Shown here: positions 1 through 9,000 of the stretch, in pieces
Numbering within the stretch: the stretch's first letter is position 1
Layout of the letters: every line of letters starts with the position of its first letter
Assembly: GCA_036940085.1 (NCBI GenBank)
Contig: JALLBK010000258.1
Location: 1-20,504 of the forward strand
DNA length: 20,504 nucleotides
Reading direction: 5' to 3'
From: Discostella pseudostelligera
Taxonomy: Eukaryota; Bacillariophyta; Thalassiosirophyceae; Thalassiosirales; Thalassiosiraceae
Notes under the pieces: generated by a model
Seen by the model: the letters and a program-made list of their open reading frames with translations, nothing else
Database searches by the model: none
Told to the model about the DNA's origin: nothing
Program-made: the position numbers and the translations under genes

Positions 1-263
1 TCGTTAATATTATTGTCGTTGTCGTTTTTGTCAGGATCTTTGGCGTAAGTATTGTTGGGGGTAGTGGGGAGATCCAATGCAGTGCCTGGAAGCAAGGGAA
101 CAATTGATGACACTCCAATGGTGGCGATAGCGGCAGCTGGCACAGCGCTCTCGCCACTCTCTCCCCCGTGAGTGTTGTTATTGTCTGGAATAAACAGAAG
201 ATGGGGTTCTTCCACAGTAGGTGACTCTCCGCCACCGGGAGAGTTGGCGGAGAAGCCTGACAT
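1..263 (-). CDS. Unidentified protein, N-terminal part only (3' end outside window)
   Basis: An ATG on the minus strand at 263-261 opens a frame without stops for 87 codons to the window edge, so only the N-terminus is present. It begins MSGFSANSPGGGESPTVEEP, continues through an Asn/Gly/Ser/Glu-rich stretch and a mildly hydrophobic Ala/Ile/Val/Leu segment around residues 40-65, then becomes Asp/Asn-rich at the edge. I see no signal peptide at the extreme N-terminus and recognise no family. A continuous frame with an A/T-rich upstream flank and a TATA-like element about 110 bp upstream supports a real gene, but the composition is low-complexity and an intron could lie beyond the edge. No function is proposed. 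Confidence 0.5.
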   Translation of the reverse strand, partial: MSGFSANSPGGGESPTVEEPHLLFIPDNNNTHGGESGESAVPAAAIATIGVSSIVPLLPGTALDLPTTPNNTYAKDPDKNDNDNNIN

Positions 264-957
264 TTTGCAAAGGAACAATTGATTAATGGATAATGATGGA
301 GATGTGAGGATACGAGGGCAGAAACATGAGTCACTGGCGTAGACTGATGATGAAACCCTTACTTCGAAAAATCTTATATAAAATGATAGACAGACTTTGC
401 AAAACGGCGCCTCTTTGCAAAATCGCTCGCTTATTATGCATAACAATCCATTTCCCAAAAAAGTGGTAACATCTACATAGGAATACATTATCTGAGGTGT
501 GGGGTGTCACTGGTATTATTATCCTCCAAAGTCCTCAACTCTCGCTATCAACAACAGTCAACAATTCATTGCATTATCGTAGCATAGACTCAATCAACAC
601 TTCTTTATTCGCGTGCTTCTATCTATCCCCTCTGTCATACTATCCTCCCCTCCTCTAGATATCCCTCCTCAAGTTTCTGCCCAAGAGAGAGAGGGAGAGG
701 AAAGAGGAAGTGAGCTGCTGAGCTGATGATAAAGATGCCTGTCGATAATGTTTTTCTAGAGGAGAAGTTGAATCACACGCCATGTTTCCTCATATCTCTA
801 TCAAAGTATTATGCATTATTTTGAATAGACAATCTTATGCAAACATGATGAATTATTGACAACAATAATATCTGCTACATCCTCTTCTTGACGAAGCCTA
901 GTAGTTCAGCCAAGCTAGTAGTACTCCTCACCAGTCTGGACACGAATAGTTTGTGTA
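264..957. other. Intergenic region upstream of the partial gene and downstream of the four-Cys membrane protein gene
   Basis: This 694-bp stretch has no convincing ORF. It should hold the promoter and 5' leader of the minus-strand gene starting at 263 and the 3' UTR of the gene ending at 958. Visible items are three copies of a TTTGCAAA palindrome (within 264-273, 395-404 and 413-422), a TATA-like element near 375-383, and a purine-rich GA tract at about 683-715. No tRNA-like fold or transposon end was seen. Confidence 0.6.
374..384 (-). promoter_or_regulatory. TATA-like element
   Basis: The sequence TTATATAAAAT reads as TATATAAG on the minus strand, about 110 bp upstream of the ATG at 263. 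Position and sequence fit a TATA box for the partial gene, with an 80-bp leader if transcription starts about 30 bp downstream. A/T-rich hexamers are common by chance, and nothing here measures a transcription start. Confidence 0.25.
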
Positions 958-3177
958 CTATGCAGCAACACCTTCACTGGGCTTTTGACCCCAGACAGTA
1001 CCCGTTACTCGGTTCTGATCTTCGGATGAACTTGAATTAGTTTCATTAGCATTTGATGCTTCTTGCTCAGCACCGTACCCACCGCAGAGTTCCCAGCCGT
1101 GAAGTGCCTGCTGATTCCTTTCGTTGTCACTCTCCCCCGAAAGCGTTTGCAGGTCCTTTGGAAACACCGACATAGTCTCAGATAAGCCTTTTGACTTGTC
1201 GGTCGAAATAATATCGGAATCAGGCGCGTCATCAGTGGAGATAGGAACTTCATGCACTGCCACCGACTGTGCTGGCTTAGTGTCATTGCTTTCATCTCGT
1301 ATGCCAGGTTGAGAGCAAAAGGACCATGGCATGCTGTACCATGACGCGTCATACCACGATGGCTCATTGACTTGCTCGCTAGGTTTTTGCACTTCAATGT
1401 ATGTTGGGAACTCTAACTCAGAAGGGGACTCTTCATCACCAATGATCTTTGATGCATATCATGAGAAAGTTGTATTGTCAGTTGTGTTATGAAGAGAGGA
1501 ACAATTTCTCATGCCGTATGTACTTACATCATTATTCATAGCATTCATTCGCTTTTCACGTTCAATTCTCCTTCCTCGACGAGTCTTCATGACATGCATC
1601 GCTACTAGCAAAAGTCCTACACCGAACACGATTGCCAATAAAGACAGACGCTTGTCAGTGCCAACTGAAATGTCATCCGTCTGATTGAGGAGTTTATCAA
1701 CAGTTTCAACCTCCTCGCCGTTAGAGATATCAGTTTCAGCGTCAACAGTCCTAGTCGACCGAAGCCCTGGATCTTCGGCATTTTGAAGAGAATGCACAAA
1801 TTCGTCACCGCGCGCTCCAGAAAATGATTCTAGTGTCACTCTATCAAGCAAATCCATGTTTGGCACGGAAGATCCACTAAAATAAACAAAGCCACTCGTT
1901 TCGAAGTCGAATTCATGTGTAGTGGTATTGTCATTGGCAAATATGAATCCAGTTGGCTGTAATCGTCGATTCGGTTGACTGAGAATTCTCGTTATGTTGA
2001 TGTCAAGTTTCATTATGTCGGCGGATCCAAACGCTGTTCCCATGGTCGTCTGCAAGTGCTTGGATACAAGAACCTTTAACTCTTGGATGTCAACGGTATC
2101 TGTTCCGGGATGCGTATGTAATGAAAGCTCAAATGGTGTTAGAACAACAGACGAGGAAGTCTTTGCTAGTGTCGGCGAGGAAGTTGAATTGGTTTGAGAT
2201 GCCAGTTCGTTTGTTTTCTGTCCTGGGCTGGCGGACGGAGTCATCGTGATTGGCGATACTGTGGGTGATAGAGAAAGAATTTCCGCTATCGGATGGAGTG
2301 TTGGACTATTCGAAGAGATATTCGAGATGGAAACTTGACTAGGAATTTCTGTTTGTTGAACAAGTGCTGAAGTAGACGTGCTCGAAGGGCTCGTTGTCGG
2401 GCTTGCTGTCGCTGGCATCAACGTTGGATGAATCGTTGGGCTTTCTGTGGCTAGCAATAAAGTCGGGTTACCTGTCGGCGCCTTAGTTTCCTTGTCACAC
2501 CAGATTCGCACTTGAGTTCCTGATAAGTCGGTATCTGCCAGGTCCTCCTCGGTAGTACTGCCAGTTCCAAAATAGACATTGCTATTCTTCGCGAAGCATC
2601 CCTTTGTCGGAAAATCTCCTACGATGAAGTCACCACCTGTGCTCATACTGGTAAACTTCCTCTGACATTGCTCCTCTGTTAGACAAACGACAGAGTTCGC
2701 TAATATTTCCTCCATGAAATTAGTATCCAACCCTGGTATTTGCGCTGACTGTTGTCCAAACGTCGGAACACTTGTAACATCAAAGAAGAATGATCCATCG
2801 CCATCATTGACCGTAGGAATAGTTGGCAGTAACGAATCGGAAGTGGGCATCATCGTTGGGATGATAGCGGCACCATCACACCAAATTCGTGTTTGCAATC
2901 CTGGCAAATTAGTCTTTGCCAAATCCTCCTCGGATGCACTGCCCGTGCCAAAGTAGACGTTATTATTCTTAGAGAAGCAACCTTTCGTTGGAAAATCTCC
3001 GACATTGAAGGCACCGCCCGTACTCATATTAGAAAACTGTTGTCGACATTGATCCTCTGTAGTACAGACGGCAGCTGAAGCCGGCATCATTGTCTCCAAT
3101 TCCCTCAAGGGATGCGAGCCGACCAACCGGCAATTGAAATAGATAGTCAAGAGTAAGGGTAGCATAGACGTCGACAT
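958..3177 (-). CDS. Type I membrane protein with two four-Cys modules, a PT-rich stalk and a Trp-rich tail (two exons)
   Basis: I join exon 1 (3177-1528) and exon 2 (1446-958) across an 81-bp GT-AG intron, giving 712 residues. The chosen Met (3177-3175) begins a signal peptide (MSTSMLPLLLTIYF). An in-frame Met at 3297 would add 40 residues and bury that signal. Two copies of a four-Cys module follow (residues 38-101 and 165-228) with identical spacing, C-x5-C-x22-C-x32-C, sharing the cores GDFPTKGCF, VYFGTGS and RIWCD. Next come a Pro/Thr/Ser stalk with repeated 'PTxxPT' (about 234-330), a globular region (about 345-490), one membrane helix (about 512-530, SLLAIVFGVGLLLVAMHVM), a basic stop-transfer stretch (KTRRGRRIEREKR) and a cytosolic tail of about 180 residues containing SWYDASWYSMPW and two QKPSE motifs. 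I recall the four-Cys module from diatom proteins of unknown function. A surface adhesin or receptor is inference only. Confidence 0.8.
1447..1527 (-). other. Intron (81 bp) in the four-Cys membrane protein gene
   Basis: The donor is GTAAGT (1527-1522) directly after an Asn-Asn-Asp codon run. The acceptor ends CAAAG at 1448-1447, with a CTGAC-like branch site about 35 nt upstream. Both exons are in phase 0, and splicing joins the membrane-anchored ORF to an open frame of 162 further codons. Read through, the intron encodes 22 residues and then a stop. Confidence 0.75.
2494..3066 (-). repeat. Duplicated four-Cys module in the coding sequence
   Basis: Two protein-level repeats of 64 residues lie at 3066-2875 and 2685-2494, offset by 381 bp (127 codons). 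All four cysteines and their spacing are identical, and about three quarters of positions match. The DNA copies have diverged, so this is an old domain duplication rather than an assembly artefact. A four-Cys secreted module would typically form two disulfides, which I infer and cannot show. Confidence 0.8.
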
Positions 3178-3617
3178 TGTTTCAATTGGTGGGTCTAGAT
3201 GACGAGGTCGGTTTTGAACGAGAGGCGAAGTTGTTTTGATTGAATGAACAAATACGACTTTGTCAATTGGTTTGAGTTTGAGCTGAGCTGACCTCATATG
3301 TGAGTTTCATCTCACTATTGCGCATATTCACATCTCACATCGCACATGATGCATCTCCTCTCCTCTCCTCTCCTCTCCTCTCCTTTTCCTGCCGCCTGCG
3401 TGGTGTCGGTAGGAAGTCAAATTCACCTCTTCCATCGCTCTTTCGCTCTCCACTTTCGCGTTCTTCCGTTCCAACTGCCGACAATTGTGCACCACCTCCT
3501 TTCGGGAAAAAGTCGAGCACCAATATTTTCCTTGTAAGCGATGAAGTGATCGCCGAGCCATGCATCATCATTGCGCGCTTTGGATTTGGATTCCCCCCGC
3601 TTCTTGGTTTTTGGACC
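3178..3617. promoter_or_regulatory. Divergent intergenic region between the four-Cys protein gene and the FZL-like gene
   Basis: About 440 bp separate the two chosen start codons, so promoters for both directions should lie here. The plus-strand frame of the GTPase stays open back to 3300 but has no ATG before 3618, so this part is probably 5' UTR. The region contains a pyrimidine-rich (TCTCC)6 microsatellite at 3354-3383. On the minus strand a 40-codon in-frame extension reaches an ATG at 3297. No clear TATA element was seen. Confidence 0.5.
3354..3383 (+). repeat. (TCTCC)6 microsatellite
   Basis: Six perfect tandem copies of the pentamer TCTCC lie in the divergent intergenic region, about 235 bp upstream of the FZL-like start. 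The tract reads GGAGA on the opposite strand. Pyrimidine-rich tracts are common in 5' UTRs; any effect on expression is speculative. Confidence 0.95.
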
Positions 3618-5950
3618 ATGACCATGGCCATGGCGACGCTCGTCCATCGGTGGCGGTGGACAGCGCCCGCCATCGGCAACTACTACACCAGTACTCGCCG
3701 CTTGCGATGCTTACAATGCCTGGAGACGACAAATTGGAGCCGTCGAAGTCAATTCTCCAGCACGACGGCATCGAATGATGACCGTAGCACACAGCTACCA
3801 CAATTACTGCAAACAATCCCTGAACATGGTTTCTCACGCATTCTCACGGATGATCAGCGTATGTTATTTCATCAAGTTAATGAGCTCTCATCATTATCAA
3901 AATCATTAGCGAAGCAGGTGGGTAATGTGGCGGTGAAGGAGGATAGCTTACTGGTGGATATTGCGCGGTTGCAATCTCATCGGCGGAAACCTCACAACCC
4001 CCACCAATCAGTGAAAGAATCAACCAATGTTTCTACCCCGCCATCATTATTCACAGTTGTATTTGCAGGAGAATTTAATTCTGGAAAGTCAACATTGATC
4101 AATGCATTATTAGGGAGTGAGCTCGTAGAGACTGGGGTGTTGCCAACTACTGATAAAATCACAATCATAATGGCAGACGGTGGCGATGGCGATGGCGATG
4201 CCGACTCCAATGAGAATGACAGCACGGCATCTGTAATGGGAGAAATCAGTTCCACTCACGATGCAGAGAATACAACCACTCCAGCGCACACACATCTACA
4301 CATCCTTCCTGCATCGAAATTTCCCATCCTTTCTGATCTTTGCCTCATTGATACTCCAGGCACCAACGCCATCCTATCACTGCAGCACACGAATTTGACA
4401 CTCCGCATACTGCATGATGCCGACTTGATTATCTTCGTAACCAGTGCAGATCGCCCATTTTCTGAAAGCGAACAGAACTTACTTCGAACATCAATAAAAT
4501 CATATCGCAAAAGGGTAGTGCTTGTCATTAATAAGATGGACGTATTGGAACGGCAAAAGGGAGAAGATCATGGGGATACGACCAAAAAGAAAGTAGTTGA
4601 ATATGTCGTCGAACATGCTGGTGACTTATTAGGAGCTCGTCCTATTGTGATCCCTCTATCTGCAAGGGATGCCCTGTCGATGAAATTATTGTACTCCTCG
4701 CATGGTACTGCGAATGACATTGCTGATGGACGTGACTATCAATGTTCTCTGTGGAATCGGTCCAACTTGGCAGAGCTCGAACAATTGTAAGTACCTTCAA
4801 TAATGCCTGCACGCAAGTTATCATTATTCATGGGAAAGTCACCCTTACTAATTCTCTTTGTGTCATTCTTAGCCTATTGAAAACACTCACTGCGTCATCG
4901 AAAGTTAAGACAAAGCTTCTCAATCCGATTGGTGTAGCGGAAGGAATCCTCGTAGACTGCCAACAAGAAATACGACGACGGCAGGAGGAGTTGGAGGTAG
5001 ATGTAGTGACGTTGCGGTTGTTAACAAATCAGACGGATGCTTGGGAAAGAGACCTCCAATCAGAAGTAATAGATACATGTCGATTGAACATAAGAGAGGT
5101 CATGGAAGACAGGGCAGAAATTGCGATGCGCGTCATTGACGAATTGTCGTATTTTGAGCAGTGGAAATTGGGCTTTGGGCTGGGTAGTAGCACATTTGAT
5201 CGCACTTGGGCGGAAGCCAAACAACGAGGACGTGTGATGTTGATTTCAAAGTCGCAGGATGGCTTCGCTCCAAAACACACCCTTGAGAATAACTTGCTTT
5301 CTATTGTACGCGAATTTATGACAAATCTGACATCTCGGGCGACAAAACAAGGTATCGACTCATTAGAATATCTTGGGAAACGACCAGTAATTTTAGGAAC
5401 AACTAACGACGGAAGGAAAGGGTCAAGTCGAATGGTTGGTAGTGTTAGAACCCCTTCATTTCGACGGCTCAAAGGACTTGAATCATCGATAATCGATGTC
5501 ATTCACAAATCCACATCAGAATTTCCAAGCGACGATAAAATGTCAGCACCGGTGTACGCATCGCTGTGTCGAACTGCTGTGCTATCGAACCTATTAGTTG
5601 TTGGTGGTGTGACCACTGCTGTCTTATCAGCCTGGGACATGGTAGCCGCAACATCGGGGGCGACGATGAGTGTATTTGGTGTAATGATGATACCGCTTAG
5701 CAATCGGTACATTGCTTCATCATTCAAACGAGAATGGATGCTCAACGCTACTCGGTTAGAAACTTCACTCGAAATTTTACTGAAAGATGCCTGCAATCAA
5801 GTCAGATCAGAGTTGTCGGAGAGCATATCGCCGTATTCTCGGTATGTCGATTCGGAAACTACATGGTTGAAAGAGTTGTCTGATAAGTTGGACAGTGCAA
5901 TCTCCACCTCTCACAGTCTCCGGAGTAAGATAAATAAGGCATGTCAATGA
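3618..5950 (+). CDS. FZL: FZL-like organelle dynamin-family GTPase (two exons)
   Basis: Exons 3618-4786 and 4873-5950 encode 748 residues. The G domain shows G1 GEFNSGKST (151-159), a G2 region VLPTT (174-178), G3 DTPGT (245-249) and G4 NKMD (305-308). Sequence around these motifs, including 'ADRPFSESEQNLL' and 'LNPIGVAEGIL', matches plant FZL (FZO-like), a membrane-remodelling GTPase of chloroplast thylakoids and envelope, and more distantly bacterial dynamin-like proteins and mitofusins. An Asp/Gly/Asn-rich, family-atypical insert of about 45 residues lies between G2 and G3. Two adjacent hydrophobic segments (about 626-648 and 651-670, LLVVGGVTTAVLSAW and TMSVFGVMMIP) are the likely membrane paddle, followed by a helical C-terminus. 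The start is the first in-frame ATG. Its N-terminus is Arg-rich with few acidic residues (HRWRWTAPAIGNYYTSTRRLR), like a targeting presequence, but lacks an obvious ER signal with a Phe junction, so the organelle is uncertain. Confidence 0.85.
4787..4872 (+). other. Intron (86 bp) in the FZL-like gene
   Basis: The donor is GTAAGT at 4787. A pyrimidine-rich stretch leads to the acceptor TTCTTAG, ending at 4872. The intron splits a codon (TT + C, Phe) and restores one frame reading ELEQFLLKTLTAS, which aligns with FZL proteins across the junction. Unspliced RNA meets a stop at 4788-4790. Confidence 0.85.
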
Positions 5951-6012
5951 AGACTTTACACAATTGTTATTGCATTCATCGGTCAGCTTTGCACCCACCA
6001 AAATGTACTGCT

Positions 6013-9000
6013 CTATTCACTACCATATTGAATCCGATCCAACCCGGTTTGTCCTAACAGAGCAAGCAATTCTTCGTGTTCAGCGAGAAGTTCCTTGTAC
6101 ATTTCCCGTTCCTCCGCGATCGAGCTTTTGAGTTCGCAAACATAGTCATACATTTCAATGATGTAAGCAGAGTTACGATCAATGATTTTCTTCTCCTCGT
6201 CAGATAATATTATTCCGGGTTGCATGTTTTGCTCAACAAGAACGAGAGCCTGCGAGTGCTTGTGATTGCCATAAGAGTCGGTGCGAGTACTGGCTCGCAA
6301 ATTGGCAATCTCCGATGCTAGGGCCGCTTCGAAGCGGCTTTCTCTCTCCTTTGATCGCAGGCGTTCTTCGGCCTTGCGTAGTTTCGAGTTCAAATCATCG
6401 GTGGTAGACTTGAATTCTTTCTCGATTGCATCCAACTTGACTCGAAGAAGCAAATTCTTGTTCGTAAGCTTGTCATTGGTCAAGCGCATTTCATCTAAAG
6501 AAGTTTTTAGATCTTCCATGCAATGTTGTGTCTCCGCCGATTCGCCACTTCTCGTCTCCGACAATTTCTTCTTCATTTCGTCCAACTCAGACAAAGCATC
6601 GGATAAAGATGTCTCAACAGACCTGCGAGATTGTTTTTCGACAATAAGATCCGCTTCAGACGACGATACCTGTGCCGCAACAGCTTCTTTGACACGGCGT
6701 TCCGTATCGATTCCCATTTCACTAATCTGCGCCAGAAGTTGAGCTCTTTCGAGCTGTAACCCGATCACCTCCGATTCACCCTGACTGTCACCTAGACTAT
6801 TGTGAGCTGTCGAGTATACGAGAGCAGCGTTGGTCTTCTCACTCTGCTCTAGATTGTGAGCCAAATGATCTCTCTTTTCAATCGAACGCACCAACTCGGC
6901 TTTAACCTTGAGCATTTCCTCATCATGCAACTGTTCAGACCGAATTCTTTCATTTTCAAGTGCCTCAATGCGGCATTCAAAGGACACACTCAGATTGATT
7001 TTTGAGGTCTCAAGTTCTTCAATCGCCTGTTTCATTAGTTCCATGTCTCTTTTCGCAGCAGTAACCTCCTGTTCAAGAATAGACATTTGGAGGTGAGCGT
7101 TTGCCGCCTTCTCTTCAGACTCCCTCTCCTTCCAACGACATGATCCGAGTTCCTCCCGCAATCGTTCCAGCGTTGAGCGAAGCTCATCCATCTCTATACG
7201 CTCGGTCTTGACATTCTCTGATGATATCTTCTTGGCAATTTTCCGAACATACACATCCACAGTTTCATCGTATTCGGTTGCTTGAGCAAGGAGCGCAAGG
7301 TCCAGCTTCAGCCTCGAGACACTCTCTTCAGCGACCCTCCGAGCTTCTATTTCGCTGGCCAGAGCCTCCTGATCAGCAGCATACCGAGCGCGAATTTCCT
7401 CCATCTGTTGACGCAAGGCTTGCGTCGCCATTTCGGTGGCTTTATGAGTGAATTGATCAGTTGCAATTGACTGCAGCTCTTCTTTTGCTTGCTTCAATTC
7501 CTCTTTCAGTTCTAGCACGACAACTTGGAGCAATTTGTTCTCATCAATCGCATTCCTGCCTTCTTGGTGCAAATTCATGTTTTCATCTGATAAGGCAGAA
7601 CATCTCAAATTGAGGCTATCAAGAGCGGACGAATTCTCATCAAGCTGGTTCTGTTGCGCTAAACATGAATTCTCTAGCTGTTCAATGGTTGCTGTAAAGG
7701 TTGCTTTCTTTACCTCCCATTCACTCTCACGCTGATTTAGTAAGCTCGTTGCCTCATTGAGATGACCTTGAGTTTTCTCAAGTGTTGACTTATGCGCTTC
7801 AATTTCTTCAGCGAGCCTTGATACTTCCGCCTTCAATTCCAGAACTGTATTGTCTTTCTCATTTGCATCAAGTTGCAGTTCTAAGGACTTTATCTCTTCG
7901 TTCAAACTGTCACACCGGGCTTCCCATTCAGAAATAGCCGCCGCCGCTTCCCTTTCTTGGTTTTCTCGCTCACTCTCCAAAGCCTGTGCCCTCTCTTGCC
8001 ATAATTTAACAGTTTCCTCGCTATTTATCGTAATTTGCTCGATGGCTTTTTCCAGTTCAATGATATTGGTTTCGAGTAGCTCTGCCCGCTCTTGCCACTG
8101 CCTCACGACTAATTTCGATTGATTCTGAGTTTCGAGTAGCGCCTTTGCCAAGTCAGACTGCCGCCTCTCACTCACGGCAAGGGCGTCATCTTTGTCCGAA
8201 AATTGAGCCTGAGCGACATTCAATGCTTGTGTAATTCCGTCCAGTTGCCCGTGTAGGCTTTCTATTTCCAATGTCATCGACGCAATGTTACTTTCCAACG
8301 CTAGCTTTTGCTCTGAGATGGCCTCGGCTTCAGCTATCTTCGAAGCCAGTGAGTCTTCTGCTTCCAACAATTTCTCCTGCGACAAAACTGCCTCGGCTTC
8401 TTTCTCTCGCAGCTGATTTTCCAGTGCTGATACATCCGAATCTAATTGGTGCACCCTTTCATCCCACTCTCGAATGACACCCTCTCCACTTTCCTCAAGA
8501 TTTGTGCACCGAGTCTCCCACAGTTCAATAGTTTTCGTGGCTTCACTCTCTTGTTCTTTCAGCTGATTTTCAAGAGTCAGAACCTCAGACTCCAATGCCT
8601 GAACCCTCTCTTGCCATTGACGTACAACATCGGCTCCAGCTTCCTCAAGAGTTGAATACCTAGCCTCCCACTCCTCGATAGCCTTCACGGCTTCATTCTC
8701 TTGCTGTTTAAGCTGATTTTCTAGTGATGCCAAATTTGTCTCCAGAGAATGCGCATGTTCCTGCTCCTCCACTAAGCCTTCATATCTATTCTTCATTTCA
8801 TTCAATTCGCATGTCAAAGTGGACTTCTCGTCATTCGCATGAGCAAGTAGGTCTTCCTTCTCCGCAACCTTGCGTTCAAGTTCTCTAAACTGATTCTCAA
8901 GAGATTTATTATCCTGTTCCAATGCTCGATTCCTCGCTAACAAATTACAATTTTCCATTCCCGAGCGCTCAAGAGATTTAGATATCTCGTCGCACTCATT

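Noticed and set aside
3178..3297. A 40-residue N-terminal extension of the four-Cys membrane protein
   Set aside because: The in-frame ATG at 3297 is possible, but it would place the signal peptide internally. The shorter start fits a secreted protein better; transcript 5' ends would decide.
3300..3617. N-terminal extension of the FZL-like protein
   Set aside because: The frame is open but has no ATG before 3618, and it translates the TCTCC microsatellite. It is most likely 5' UTR.
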